Positions 40,991-53,712 of a stretch of 64,000 nt of DNA are shown piece by piece. The DNA is from Glandiceps talaboti. Its lineage: Eukaryota > Hemichordata > Enteropneusta > Spengelidae. The first letter of the stretch is position 1; each line of letters opens with the position of its first letter. Made by a program: the position numbers and the translations under genes. The DNA lies in assembly GCF_964340395.1 (NCBI RefSeq), contig NC_135563.1, positions 3,764,422-3,828,421 of the forward strand, written 5' to 3'. The notes beneath the pieces were generated by a model, which saw only the letters and a list, made by a program, of their open reading frames with translations, had not been told where the DNA came from and searched no databases.

Positions 40991-41315
40991 TTTGAAGTTC
41001 GACACACTTCCGCGTTTTGATGGTCGACTACATGAAAGTTGTTTTACATTCTAACTTCAACGTGAAAATGGGCTTGTACTGAAAAGATAACTTATGAATA
41101 TAGATGCGTATGTTCTTAAGCAGCATTTCAGATGCAGAAGGATCTGTTCACACTGTAAAAACCTCATTAAGAGTAACGATAACATTGATAGATTCTGGTA
41201 AGGTTCCGGAAGATTTTGGGTTGGACGTCGAGCTTGGATCAGGAGAATCTTCATTTTCCAGTACGAGTTAACGAAGAGCAAAAGATCATTGAATTGGAAA
41301 AGACATAACTTCAAA
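40980..41315. promoter_or_regulatory. Probable CpG-enriched divergent promoter / 5' UTR
   Basis: Several CpGs (TTCGACGCC, TTCGACAC, TTCCGCG, GGTCGAC) cluster in an otherwise CpG-poor window, between the candidate minus start at 40990 and the plus start at 41316. CGCCATTTTG at 40985-40994 is a YY1-type element (AAAATGGCG on the minus strand), commonly found near starts of animal genes. No TATA box is evident. Inferred from composition and gene layout. Confidence 0.4.
41104..41271 (+). CDS. Upstream ORF (55 codons) before the plus-strand gene
   Basis: ATG at 41104, right after an in-frame TAG, stays open to TAA at 41269-41271, 44 bp before the ATG at 41316. The peptide begins MRMFLSSISDAEGSVHTVKT. 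If the transcript starts upstream of it, ribosomes would meet this ORF first. It may equally be chance or lie outside the transcript. No homologue is recognised. Confidence 0.3.
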   Translation: MRMFLSSISDAEGSVHTVKTSLRVTITLIDSGKVPEDFGLDVELGSGESSFSSTS

Positions 41316-41362
41316 ATGTCTGAGTATCCACCATATAGGCGGGCACCAAGCTGTGATGACAG
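41316..41362 (+). CDS. First coding exon of an unrecognised gene (MSEYPPYRRAPSCDD...)
   Basis: ATG in context TTCAAAATGTCTGAG is followed by 47 nt encoding MSEYPPYRRAPSCDD plus AG, ending at a strong donor AG|GTATGTATG. The end phase is 2. The segment follows a CpG-enriched region, as expected for a 5' exon. An exon at 58040-58071 has the matching phase and continues SVDWKYPQQPA. The proline/tyrosine/arginine-rich start is characteristic of disordered N-termini, but I do not recognise the family and assign no function. Confidence 0.55.
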
Positions 41363-42015
41363 GTATGTATGTTTGTCGTACTATTTCTAAAAAGAAAAGT
41401 TTCAGTAATGTATGACAATGATAACCTTGTGAATGATAGTTATCATCAGTTCAAGTTCATTTAAATGTCATGTGTTGATGTCCCAGTGACAAAAAAACAG
41501 TATTGGTTTTAGAAGTATGTCAGGCTGAATTGTAATCACAATGAAGTGTTTGGCATATGATTGTCAGTTATATAAAGTGAAGTGGTTGTTGCTATGGGCA
41601 ACAACATCTTCTCTTCTCCATCACTATCTTCATCATATATATGTGCAAAGAGGACCTTTTTCAAGCTAATTCCACAAGCATTTGTGAGTCATCAACAGGA
41701 AGAGAATCAGAAAAGATCACTTCTTCCACTGAGAGAGCAATCTTGTTTTGCAATTGAACATTTGATTATCATCATACTAGACGCCATATAGTGGTTTGAT
41801 ATCTATGGAGTATTGTAAATATATGATGCAGGAAATTGGGATAAGATAATGGTAAACAAGCCACTCTCAAATTTTGAGTTTCACTTGTGCAACTTCATTC
41901 AGTGATGTTGTAGCTCGGTATGTACTCTAAAACAAAGACAGAGATCCTGGGATAAAACAAGTGAACAACCTGGTGTTTTTGTTGTATGAAATTATAATTG
42001 TAAAGATGTGGACTA

Positions 42016-42330
42016 TTCCCGTCTATGGTGTTCCCCACTATTTGTTATCAATCAGTCAAGGAAAATATCAGTTACACTAGGGGCTATGTCACCATGAGTT
42101 GAAGACTAATAAAGCCCATATGTCACTAGTATTTTCTGAATGGATAAAATATTGGGAATGATAAAACTTCATTTATGAAAAATTGAAGGATATCATGGCA
42201 GTTTTGAACATTTTGGGCACTACAGAATCAATGCATTAAGATGTGTTTTGAAGTTAGAAGTTAGAACAAACACAGAAAAAAATCATTTTCCCAAACAATT
42301 ACAACTTAACTTGAATGTGGTTTAAGTTGG
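42016..42330. repeat. Hairpin repeat family, copy D
   Basis: Keeps GTTCCCCACTATTTGTTA, TCAGTCAAGGAAAATATCAG, CACTAGGGGC, the TATGTCACTAGTATTTTCTG right arm, GGGAATGATAAAACTTCATT and the body with GTTTTGAACATTTTG, which is also present at 3413 in copy A. The arms are heavily diverged. Confidence 0.6.
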
Positions 42331-43515
42331 AATGTAATTTACTTGTAGTGAAACATCTGTCCAGCTTTGATAACTTTTGAGTATCATTGAAATTAATGTG
42401 TTGTTTCTTCAAAACACTAAAAAGAAGGTTTTTTTGCAATATTTAGACTGTAATTTATAAATCTATAAAAGTCCTTCTTAAATGAAAAAGGGTATCCAAA
42501 ATTCACTTTTCTGGAAAAGCAGCAATATATAAGATAAAATTAAAGGTATGTTTTTGTGCCATGATATAATGTCAATTCAAATACTACATGTAGTACTAGT
42601 AGTCATAAAGTGTCAAGCAAGTATTCTCCAGAAACCTCACAAGAACACAAGTCTACCTTGCTATACAGAGCTACAATGTATGATTCATAATTGCACAATC
42701 TAACCATATACATGTATAATGTCAAACTAGATACTTGTAATGTATGGTTGGATTACTATAGAATGACAGCATACACAACCACAGCTTAGAAGAGATCACA
42801 AGATGTTCGGTATCTGTAGATTTTAAATATAGTCGACAACATGTGTGTCTGCAGTAAATACTTTAGAATGACAGAACACGCACATTCAGTTGAATCACAA
42901 TGTTGACACTTGCAGTTTTGTCCTTACTGAAAATTACTTGAGAATTGACAAATACATGTACATTTGTACTTTTGACATGGATTTTTTCAGAACTCAGTGT
43001 CTGTCTGGAATGCCATCTTGGCTTCCCAAAGATTTGTTCTCGTTATAGAGACTAAATTATGCAGAAACGAGACATGAATTAAGGTATACTTTTCATAAAT
43101 TAAAGAGACTAAAAAGTTGTGTTTATACTAAACTATCACTTGCTAGTGGCAGAACACACACCTATATAAACATTTCTGAATCAATGATATCATTTTGTAT
43201 ATTATTATCAATATTCACTTTATTTAACCTCGATAAATTGTTGAGCCATAGGCTCTTCTTACACAATGTTGAGAAAGGAAAAATATACAATATTTACATT
43301 AAAAAATACACTTACACACACATTAGAACCTGAAATGAACTGATCAACAAGAAAAACATTACAAAAAAAACACACTGAGACTGAAAAAGAGATGTTGACA
43401 CTCAGATGACAAAATATATGTATACTAACATTTGATGAAATCTGAACTACCTGTACATGTAAGCCATTGTTGGGCATGCATTCCTGACCCAATGGGCTCT
43501 TTTATGTGGGTGTGG

Positions 43516-43618
<103 letters not shown>

Positions 43619-44639
43619 CTGTAGAAATGAAGGTAACATTTCATACAACAGTAAAATGAAGTACATGTAGGTGGGATGATGACATTTGAAGTATGTACAT
43701 GTATGGCACATATTGATTGAAGGTACAAAATGTATCAAAAGGCAAACTTGCAAATCTGCCGTCTTGAATATATATTGGATGGTGCATTATGGGAAATATG
43801 ATAAACATGAAGTAATCACCGTTGTCACATTTTTTTGAAATCACAAATATTCTAGTTTCATTTACCCAGAGCCTTACAGGCGTTATACCTGTATTCTCCT
43901 GATCAATCCATATCAGGTATTATGATAACTACATATGCTCCCATAGTCATTTGCATATGAGCATGCTCAGTTTGGATTGCAAGTTTTCTATTGATGTATG
44001 ATGTTCATAAATGATGTACATTGGGGCGCATGAGTTGTATATCCTACCAATACCATGATGGCTCCTTTTATGGTGATTACTTGGTGATATTCAGTATACA
44101 ATGTATATACTGCATCCCCATATCTTATTTTCACATATATGTACACCCGCATTCACATTCAAACCAGGTCACATTGATTGGTTGTCATGGTGGCAATGTG
44201 GTATGAAAGTTGTTATACACATCAAATTCACAGAATGCCATGATAGCACATCTCACCCTCACCAGACCCATTAACCATAAATGATGTACATTGGGGCACA
44301 AACCATATACATAGCTATAAAGTAGTCAAATGGATATAATATTAGATTCCACTCAACATGCATCAATCACAAATCACACATCAATCACAATTCACATGTC
44401 AATGTCATTCACATGATCATCTCATGTTTATTTCAATTCAGTAGTAAAAACTCATTTTCTAAAATACAAAACGGAAGAAATAAAACAAAAATGATGCAGA
44501 ATAACCCAAGACAGTCAACAAATCACCATATCTTTAAGTTTTAGTACACTGAAAATGATAAATGTAATGTTTTGTGCCATAACACTTCTCCATGCTATAG
44601 CTCAGCTGTATGCTTACAAATATTGGTTCAAATAACAAC

Positions 44640-44733
44640 ATTGTCTTTGGTTCATTTTTGCAGTGCCTTAGCACTATTATAACAGCATTGTCTTTGGTTC
44701 ATTTTTGCAGTGCCTTAGCACTATTGTAACAGC
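44640..44733. repeat. Two-copy 47-bp tandem duplication
   Basis: ATTGTCTTTGGTTCATTTTT GCAGTGCCTTAGCACTATT is present twice with a 47-bp offset and only one or two differences, so the duplication is recent. Each copy includes TTCATTTTTGCAG, an acceptor-like string, but no open exon follows. Confidence 0.9.
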
Positions 44734-45667
44734 GATTTCTTCAAGAACAGCATTAAACTTCAAAATAAAGTGTCAGATGACCCTGATGAAAGAATTTAAT
44801 ACCCCTCCTCCAAATTCTTCTCAAAGTAGTGGTATAGCATTGCATTTCAGGACTGATTGTTGAAAATATCAGGTTGATAGAGGTCACCTTTCTTATCATT
44901 TCTCACTTCCAATAACCCCCCCCCCCCCCGACCCACACCCCCACCCCCAAAAAGCCCAAACAAATGTCAATGTCTTGTACATAGACTTAGGATGTCGTTT
45001 AGTTCATTGTATCAGGAATGGCTAAAGGTACACATGCAGTTGGTGTGTTGCAACTGAACAGTTGATATGTTACGATAGATTCAAATATAGTTGATATTTT
45101 AATAAGATTTCCATAGAATTCAACAGATTTTAATGCAGCACAAAAAAGCTGTTGGAAAATTTTACAATGGGATATTTTGGAGACTGTATTGAAATTGAAA
45201 ATAAATGCTAGAAGACAGACATAGAGAAAAATCTGTAGGACAAAATAATGTTAATAATAGTTATGGGTAAGAACTACAATGTGTGATATACAGCTCAACA
45301 AGGCAATGTGTTAGCCCTCATCTAAAAGCTTGGTCAAAGGTCGATGATATTAAGGTCAAAGGTCAAGCCTAATCTTTATTTAGCTCACAAGTATACATAT
45401 TCATGCACAAGTATACACATTCATGCACATGCTGTATGATGAAACCAAAGGTTGTAACTTGTATCATACTTTTGTGTATTTTCTTCTCTTGATATACATG
45501 TACCATGTATGTCATGTGAAAAAAAATGTTTGATGATACAGTGTACAAATGTAGCCAATCTTCAAAGATATCAATAATTTAGCTATTATACATGTAAGTC
45601 AGTAAGAGAGATCATTGACCTGTCACAACACATCATTTACATAATGAAAGTAGATACATGTTTTCTA

Positions 45668-46671
45668 TATACAACTATGGAATATAGAGCGTTGCGGTTG
45701 CTTGCATGAAGTGAGCTTCAAGCAGAGACAATTTAGGTAAAGACAACAAGATAAGTGACACAAAACAACAGCCGGTGCCTCTGATGTCGGTTGACGGAAA
45801 GCTTTATGATTTTGTTTATATCTGTCATGTTCTAAAATAAACTCCCACGGTGTTCTAGGACTGTTCATGCCGTCAACGTGACTTCCTTTACTGCTGATAA
45901 CATTAGATTAGATTGTACAAGACGCACCATAGCACATACCATTTCTCGGTAGGGTTGGTCTTTGAATTTTGAAATGTTACATCTTAATGTTGGTGAAATG
46001 AAACCGAGTGGTGTGTATTTTTGATTATGTAATGTTTAGTCTATTACAAAATAATTGGCAAGAAATAGCATTTATTACTTAGATACACGTACATTAGTGT
46101 TATCAATGCCGACACAACACACAGCCAAAATGGAATGAGCGATGGGAAGAGAGATATAACTTACGTGTACTGACAGCAAACTAAGGCCCGTACACCACAC
46201 ACGTGTTTGTACAGTCACATAATGTGTCGACCAGAATTGAAGTCATCTTTTTGCAAATCAGAGGTAGCAAAGATGTCGGAATTACATGTACCAAGCGAGG
46301 ACAACAGTACATGATTTGGTATAGCATGTTTACAGAAGGCATTGTTTACCCTTGCATGCCGATGGGAAAGCCAAAGTCAATTATCTACATGTCGGACAAG
46401 CAGTTGGGTTTGAAATAATGATAAATTGATAACATGTCGAGTATTTTTGTTCCAACTCTCACAACTTTTGAGCGTAAATTTACATGAACCATTTTCCGAG
46501 GGATGACTTCATTTTGTAAAGTAATGCTACGTGTGCGCCTGCTGGATAACAAAATAAATCATTCGAAGTACATGAATAGACAAAATAATAAATCCATTTC
46601 AATACTGATTTCAGTGATCAACAAATAACATGTTGTATGTAGCTTGAATTATAATAAGATGAAGTTGTTAC

Positions 46672-46710
<39 letters not shown>

Positions 46711-46967
46711 ATACGAAATTGTATTTAATATTATACTTCATAATGGTATGATCATGAGCCTCTGGTTTGAGCCACACTGTCCCATTTGATCATTATCACA
46801 TGCAGTGTCCTAATCAGTAAACAGAGTGTGTCACCGGGGATCCTGTGGTGTTTATACTTTGAAAAGTTACCGACACTGATTATATTGTATGTCTTTGCTT
46901 GAAACTTGTCTCATTCTTCATTGCCACAAGCAAGCAACCGCAACGCTGTTATTTCCAAAGTTGTATA
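45668..46967. mobile_element. 1.3-kb element with ~65-80-bp terminal inverted repeats
   Basis: The left end reads TATACAACTATGGAATATAG then AGCGTTGCGGTTGCTTG. The right end reads CAAGCAACCGCAACGCT then GTTATTTCCAAAGTTGTATA, the inverted counterpart. Matching continues inward with gaps (AGCTTCAAGCAGAGACAAT against the inverse of ATGTCTTTGCTTGAAAC). No transposase is recognised inside. The ORFs at 45665-45868 (minus, MNSPRTPWEF...) and 46203-46418 (plus) have no recognised homologue. Internal CpG content is higher than the flanks. A degenerate or non-autonomous DNA transposon is the simplest reading; the ends at TATA make a TA target site possible but not proven. Confidence 0.65.
46672..46710. 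repeat. (TTG)n trinucleotide repeat
   Basis: Twelve to thirteen TTG units inside the 1.3-kb inverted-repeat element. Confidence 0.95.
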
Positions 46968-47291
46968 AACGACTCCTGTAAAGGTTGGTATATTCATAAG
47001 GTCAGATATCTGGTTGTCAATTTGTTATATAAACTGTCTACAGTATAAACATTGACATGCATTACCAAGCAAAACTAATAAGTATATCAAATGACTGGAG
47101 TCATCCCTGGGGAGTGATTATGGTGTTTAGGAATCTGGATAAACAAATATATGTATAGCTACACAGGATAGTAATTTACAAATGTAGGCAACACAAATGT
47201 ACATTACAATTTGTATTTGATCTGACTACCAATTCTTATATTATATTGGTACCTTACACAATTACAGTATTTTTTGTCTCAACCAGTTACA

Positions 47292-47526
47292 AAATCATAG
47301 ACAATCATACATACAATCATACATACATACATACATACATACATACATACATACATACATACATACATACATACATACATACATACATAATACATACATG
47401 CATGCATGCATGCATGCATGCATGCATGCATACATACATACATACATACATACATACATACATACATACATACATACATACATACATACATACATACATA
47501 CATACATACATACATACATACATACA
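47292..47526. repeat. (CATA)n microsatellite with embedded (CATG)n block
   Basis: Long CATA runs flank about 30 bp of CATG at 47398-47428. CATG is self-complementary whereas CATA is not, so the centre can fold. All ORFs here are repeat translations. Confidence 0.97.
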
Positions 47527-47795
47527 TTCAAGTGTTTTCAAGTGTTTATTACTTTAGAATGACTTTTACATGTAGTTCTCATACAATGTATGGTGCTTTC
47601 TACTAAGTACATGTATGTTATGCTGAAAAGAAAATGTTTAGAAGATCTCTCTATGACAGAAACAGCAACTCCGAAATAAAGTCAATGAATTTAATGAAGA
47701 GAATACATGATGGGAATTCAACTAGACACTGGTACAGTTTCTGTAAATTATCACAAGCCTTTTACCATGCTTTTCTATGCAACATCTGCTTACAG

Positions 47796-47877
47796 ATGGA
47801 GTGTGCAGTACTTGATTATGACTTTTGTCCCTGGTTGACAACAGCCAAACTCAAGTCCCTGCACATTCCTTCTGCAG
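47796..47877 (+). CDS. Candidate internal exon, 82 nt, unassigned
   Basis: Flanked by acceptor CAACATCTGCTTACAG and donor GCAG|GTAGGACA. One frame reads MECAVLDYDFCPWLTTAKLK then SLHIPSA. Composition and splice sites look exon-like, but in the phase required after the exon at 41316 it hits a stop. So it is not a simple second exon of that gene. It could belong to another transcript, a decayed retrocopy, or be chance. Confidence 0.25.
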
Positions 47878-47957
47878 GTAGGACATGTATAGTACATGTA
47901 TATGTATAGTGTATGGAAGCTGAACTACCAGCCCAGGCCCACTATGGAGTTATGATA

Positions 47958-48196
47958 GTCAAATAATAACAATGGCTGGCTATAGTATGAATTTGCAAGT
48001 TGCTGGTTTAAGCCTCATCATTGCTATGAATGGCTGCAATCCTTGGCCAAAATTTGAATCATACTTGAGAGCAAATCAATCTACTAGTATATGTATAATT
48101 TATACTGGTCACCTGGTAGGACAGAGGTTATGTACAGGATTTAATCATATGCAAAACAGGGATTGTATGCTGCTAGTGCTTTTAATAAAGTTTTGA
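47958..48196 (+). repeat. Decayed tRNA-SINE relative
   Basis: GCTGGTTTAAGCCTCATCAT TGCTATGAATGGCTGCAATC, CTTGGCCAAAATTTGA and CACCTGGTAGGACAGAGGTT line up with the SINE at 53713 (GGTTCAAGCTACATCACTGC, GGCTACAATCCTTGG, GACCTGGTAGGATAAAGGTT). The ORF at 47972-48196 runs through it and is not a gene. Confidence 0.65.
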
Positions 48197-48859
48197 AAAC
48201 CAAAGAACAGAGGAGAGATATCTTGTAAAACTTGCATTGACATCCATACATACATATACATACATTGTAGTACCATAATTTGGATGGAGAACTCATTATA
48301 CTCCAGGAACTCAGGTAGATTTCATGTAACTACATATACCAGCTGACGTGTTTGGCTGATTTTCAAAAAGGAAAATTCAAATTTACCTAAAAAGACCAGA
48401 ATTATTTGTACCCTAACTCACTGGATATTTTGACCTTTCTCTAACCTCAGGAGTAGCTGCATTGAATGACCATGAGAGATCTCTGGTGGTGCATCCAGTA
48501 AAGAGATAACGATATCAAATCATGAGATTTAGTGAGAAAGTGTATACACAAATATGGAGAAAGTAAATTTGAAGTCAATCAGCATTTGAATGATGGTTAC
48601 TTTAACTTCTTGCTCAACTTACCATCAGTTGGCACTGTATGACCTTGAGTAACCTTCAGTGATACATCTACATGCAGTAATTTCATCAAATCTTGCAAAG
48701 GAGTGGAAAAGTTCATAAACAGAGTTGAAATTAGAATTCATCAGTAGCATAATGTAAAACTTCTAAAAGATAAAAAGAAGTATATTGGTGAAGTGGTGAA
48801 ATTTATAATGAATAATATTACAGTTTTAAAATGCAGGGTAAATTAACATTACTTTTATA

Positions 48860-49005
48860 CATACTTGGCTAAAATGCTGTACATACTTGGCTAAAATCCA
48901 GGGGCAAGATTTGAACCACTAACATGCCTGGGTCAACCCAGCTTCACAATTTGGAATCTGGTAGGATAGGAGTTGTTATGTGTAGGATTTAGTTGTTATT
49001 ATTTC
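48860..49005 (+). repeat. Decayed tRNA-SINE relative, internal fragment
   Basis: TTGGCTAAAATCCAGGGGCA, CTGGGTCAACCCAGCTTCAC and ATCTGGTAGGATAGGAGTTG correspond to the middle of the SINE at 53713. The tRNA head and the 3' tail are missing. Confidence 0.55.
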
Positions 49006-50502
49006 ATAATATACAAATTGACTGATTTCTATAATGAAACCATAGATCATGTGGAAATATTTTACTGTCATATAATCATTTCAAGGGGTTCGTAAGTATT
49101 GAAAAAGTACATGTATGGAACTAGAGTTTTAGTTAGAAAATTGGAACATCTATCTGCTTATATTTCAAACAGGAAAGGCAATTGAAGACAATGTAGAACA
49201 TTTAAATTATCAAGAAAATGTGAAGAATATGAACTTCAGTGTAAAATAAATTGAACAGAAAACTTCTTCTAGTTAATGAAATTTGCAGTTTGATGTGAAC
49301 GTGACACTTTGAAAGACTTAAAGTATTAAAGGTAATCCATATATATACATACATATTCCCCGATATATAGCCACCTTGAATAAATTACTTGACAGGAAAT
49401 CTGTGCTTTAAACTCAAGATACAAACTACAAAATGCGATTGTGATAATGCGATTCAAGTAGTTTTGTGTTTTAAAGCCATCAATGGCATGCATTGCAATA
49501 TTGACTTTTAACAGTATAATACTAATATAGTTTAATCAAGGGTTATATAAGAATGTTTAGAACTTTAGAAAAAAAAAAGTGTACAAATTCAGTTTGTGCC
49601 ACTTTTGAGTGAGAAATCAACATTGATTATTGATTCCATCAAATTTGCATACTGTACAGGACATTTATGTCATTAAGTGTTCCTTCACCTTTCAGCATAT
49701 GTATATTCAAAATTCTGATTAAAATCTGTTTAAAGATTCATGTTTTTACTTGCGTCAACTCTTGACAGAGTACTTCATTAATTTATCATTACCTGTAAAT
49801 GTCATACCATCATACTTATAATTACACTATCACCTGAGGGATAGATTACTCAAAGTTGACATTTGTCAGTCAGCTATTCATGAAATCCCACAGCTATCTT
49901 CCACTGTGTCCCAACTTTGCAATGTCCACAAGTCCAGATACAATTAACCAATTCAAATAATTAACCTTCAGAAGTTCAATATTTTCTACAAATGTTTTTG
50001 AATTCATGAAGGGGGCCAGTCAAAGGCCCTGACTATGTAGTAATGCACAGCAGTGTTACTTTGCTAATAGAGGACAGACACACTGATGATGCATAGCATA
50101 GTTACGTGATTCATCACTAAAAGTTGATAAACTCAATTTAATTTACTTTGCACTTTTCAAATTTTGAAATATATTACACCTTAATATATTTCATCCAGGG
50201 ATGTAGCTAATTTCAAAAGAAGCAGTTAAAAATTGGAAAAGTGAGCAGTAATACTAGTAGTTACCAAGGAGCTGAGTGAGGATGGGTATGGGCATACCTC
50301 ATATGGGAGGGGGTTTCCCACTACAATCTCTGGAGTTTTTGTGAAATGCAAGGATGTACATTTGTAACTTATGTAAGTGTGCATTCTGAATATGCACATT
50401 GCATTTTTACAAGTTGAGCTCTTGATCACAATGGAATCTGAATTTAGAAAATTCCTGAAAAAGTAGCCGACAAGAAATTGAAGAGTAACCAGTTTTTTTT
50501 GC

Positions 50503-50534
50503 CATGGAGGTATAGCTCCTCTTATACCTCCATG
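50503..50534. repeat. Perfect 12-bp-stem hairpin
   Basis: CATGGAGGTATA pairs with TATACCTCCATG across an 8-bp loop, with T-runs on both sides. It may be a remnant of an inverted-repeat element. Confidence 0.7.
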
Positions 50535-50577
50535 TTTTTGCCAACTACTAGTACCAGTCCTTATCTACATCCCTGTA

Positions 50578-50640
50578 TACCACACACACACATACACCTC
50601 ACATATACCGTGAAAGTATCACTCATCACCTACTACATAT

Positions 50641-50695
<55 letters not shown>

Positions 50696-50760
50696 TACAT
50701 ACATACATACACACATTCATACATACCACACACATGCATGCACACACTTACATACCACAC
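50578..50760. repeat. (CA)n/(CATA)n microsatellite cluster
   Basis: A pure CA run of about 50 bp at 50643-50692 is followed by CATA units and flanked by shorter CACA blocks. Confidence 0.95.
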
Positions 50761-52609
50761 ATACTCCCTCAGCATGCTCAGAGTCAGAAACAAACAGAAT
50801 CTTTACATGTAGTTCAAGAAAAATAAAGAAATAAAGCGTTGTCATGCCATGATAGCCAGGTAAACCATTTCATTAAACTATTCTTCCAATCTGTAATGGC
50901 TGTACATCTGACAGGAAGAAATAAACAACACAGAGACCATTTGGAAAAGAATGGAAAACTTGAACTAGACACTCACACATGAAAAAAAATATATAATAAA
51001 ATAAGATAAAATAAAAAATCTACCTATTTTAAAATTGAATGTAATCGGAACCACACAATTTTTTTTGTTACGCCTTAGTATAAACCTTTGACAAGATATT
51101 TCTGTCACCGTAGGCAGTATCGCCAGAAACACATTTACCTGGGAATATGACATTGTAGCTAGTGTATGCACTTGCCGAACAACACATATTTTTTAGCAGA
51201 TTTTTTTTTAGCTCATACCCTGGAAACAAATTTTTTTCTGTCTTGAGTTGGTCAGCAACTTTTTTTTCCTACTTTTGGCTGGCGACAAATTTTTGTTCTT
51301 CGAAAATCCTCCAGCTTCCCCCCTGAAATCAAATGGTATACCCCCTATATAATGTGCTGTCTCATTCTCTCAGGGTCAGGCGTATTACATAGTGGCGCAA
51401 TGGCGTGGACCTTTCAGACTACTGCCATAATTGGTATAATCAGTAGTATAAATTGAATACAATAATGGTTTGAATCTTCAGCTAGTTTTGTACATCAACA
51501 GGATTTTTCAAGAAATTGGGTGTTATTATAGCCTTTCTTTCAACTTGCTCTGTTCAGACTTGCAGTGTGTACATTTTAGTAAATTCCAAATTTATGTGTG
51601 TTGTGACTTGTTCCCTTGGTATATGTTTGATCTTGTGATGTACTTACTGTCTGGGACCACATCACATGATGCCACACCTCTAATTTCTAAATGTTGATGT
51701 CAATGTATTGGGAAACACCTGTATTGTTCACTGTGTAATACAAACATTGATAATGCACATAATCTTGTACAAACAGTCTAGTGAAATAATGACCTCTCTA
51801 AAGCCATATTCCAGGTCATGCTTCTAGTGTCACACATGGCAATCAACCCAATTACTGATTACAGATTTTTGATCCCTAGTAAAAGAGAGAAGGTTATGCA
51901 CTACAATAGCTTCCTACATCAGTGTAAGTTATAGTTACTGTAATAGATGGCTTATTTTGGTGGGAACTCAGAGGCCCTCGAGCTCCAGTGGCTACTCCAT
52001 GACCTACATGTATGGGGAAGCTTAATAATTTGACTCAGAGAATGTTAATTTAGAAAATACAAATTAAGTGGCTGTGTAAACATATAAAACAATCAAAAAA
52101 GGTGTTATCATGACTTCATGTGAATGTAAAGTTAATCTACAGACTCTGCTTACTGATACTAATTATATGTACCCTGGTGTTACATACAAAGTAACCTGAT
52201 GACAAATTTTAGCCAGTGCCTTAGTCCTGAAGACAATCTAGTGAGTTGATTACATTATGGTTATGATGGCTTGATTGTTTGTCTCATTTTGGCTAATTAA
52301 TTGTGTTTTAAGATTTTCATGCTGAAAAATGTTTGTACACTGTACATCTTAATACAATGTGTTCACAAGTTATCTAAAAAGTTATCCAACTATTTGTTGG
52401 AATGATAGCCTACTTCTGTTTGAGTTTTTTTTTGCATATGTACTACTTGTGTAATGTATGTGTAATTTTTGTATGAAGTTTAGTGGTAGCTTTAACTTAT
52501 TTCCAAATACAATGTATACAGTAATTAACACCCTGGCCAGCTTTACCTTTCTACATGTAAATCAATTCATCAACCTTGTACCTGTATAATTATAATTTAC
52601 TGAAAGAGA

Positions 52610-53000
52610 TTGATGAAAACAGTAATTTATCAAAAGGAGGGGTTTAACGACCGAGGGTTACCTGAAAACAACACAGGGTGAATTGAAAACAGCAATGCAT
52701 CAAAGAATCAGAAGGGTTATTTGAAAAAATATATATACATAATTCATGTATAATATTAATAAGGAAGGGATTAGGGCAGATGGTAAATTAAAACAAAAGA
52801 CCATAAGGAAGAGCTTCTGTAGAATCTGAAATTAATGGCAAACAATGCATCAAAGCTCAGACCACTAAATCTATCTAGTGGTCTGAGATCAAAGGAAGGG
52901 GGCTGGGGCAGATGGTGAATGGAAAACAAAGAATGATAACGAGGAGCAAAAAACAACTCATTATAAGGAGGGGGCTGGGGTAGAGGGTAAATAAAACACA
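52610..53000. repeat. Degenerate AAGGAGGGGGCTGGGG-type repeats
   Basis: GGAAGGGATTAGGGCAGATG, GGAAGGGGGCTGGGGCAGAT and GGAGGGGGCTGGGGTAGAGG recur at irregular spacing, each followed by GTAAAT/GTGAAT and an A-rich stretch. A 10-bp-stem hairpin (CAGACCACTA / TAGTGGTCTG) sits at 52858-52885. The minus ORF of 80 codons follows the repeat. Confidence 0.55.
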
Positions 53001-53712
53001 TCACATCAACCAACTGAGTTATTTTGTAATTTTGTTTTCTACTGGATAGATTTGATATTATGTATGGATGGAATCAGTTAACAATAACATAACATGTAAC
53101 ACCAAGCATTGATTAGATAACCCAGTACAAACAAATGATTGACCAGAAAACCGCATACATGTACTAGCACAACCCAGTAAACTAAAGTTCAAAGTTATCT
53201 AGCATAATGAGCGTCGTGTTAAGCCAACCCCTGTTTACATCATGTATATGCAGAGTAGGCTTTTAAAAGAAAAATATAAACTGTTTTAAACATGCACAAG
53301 CTGTAACGTGGGTACTATTTTTTCAATCAGACTCACTGTAAATTGTTAAAATACCACCAATTAAACACTGTAACGTTAATTAAAGCCATGTTTTATTGAT
53401 AGGTAGTATAGTAATAAGTTGAAATCATGATTCATTGGGGTACTGATTTTTGTGTGCAGACCCAAAAATCAATTTGATTGGACATATTGCATCATACTGA
53501 GTACTACATAATTAAGTTTACCAACAGGTGATTCAATATACCGTGTATGATATTATGATGAAGTCATTATAATTTATATATCTAACAAAACAATTTCAAG
53601 AAATGTTCCAGTTGCAGCTAGTGCAGTTTGAACAGTTAGAAAGAAAGATAATGTTGAGTTCATGAATACAATCCAAAAGCTCCTAACTAGTTATTACTAA
53701 AAATTTAGCCTG

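Noticed and set aside
45665-45868. Minus ORF MNSPRTPWEFILEHDRYKQN as a cellular first exon
   Set aside because: It lies inside the 1.3-kb inverted-repeat element and no clear donor follows the protein-like part.
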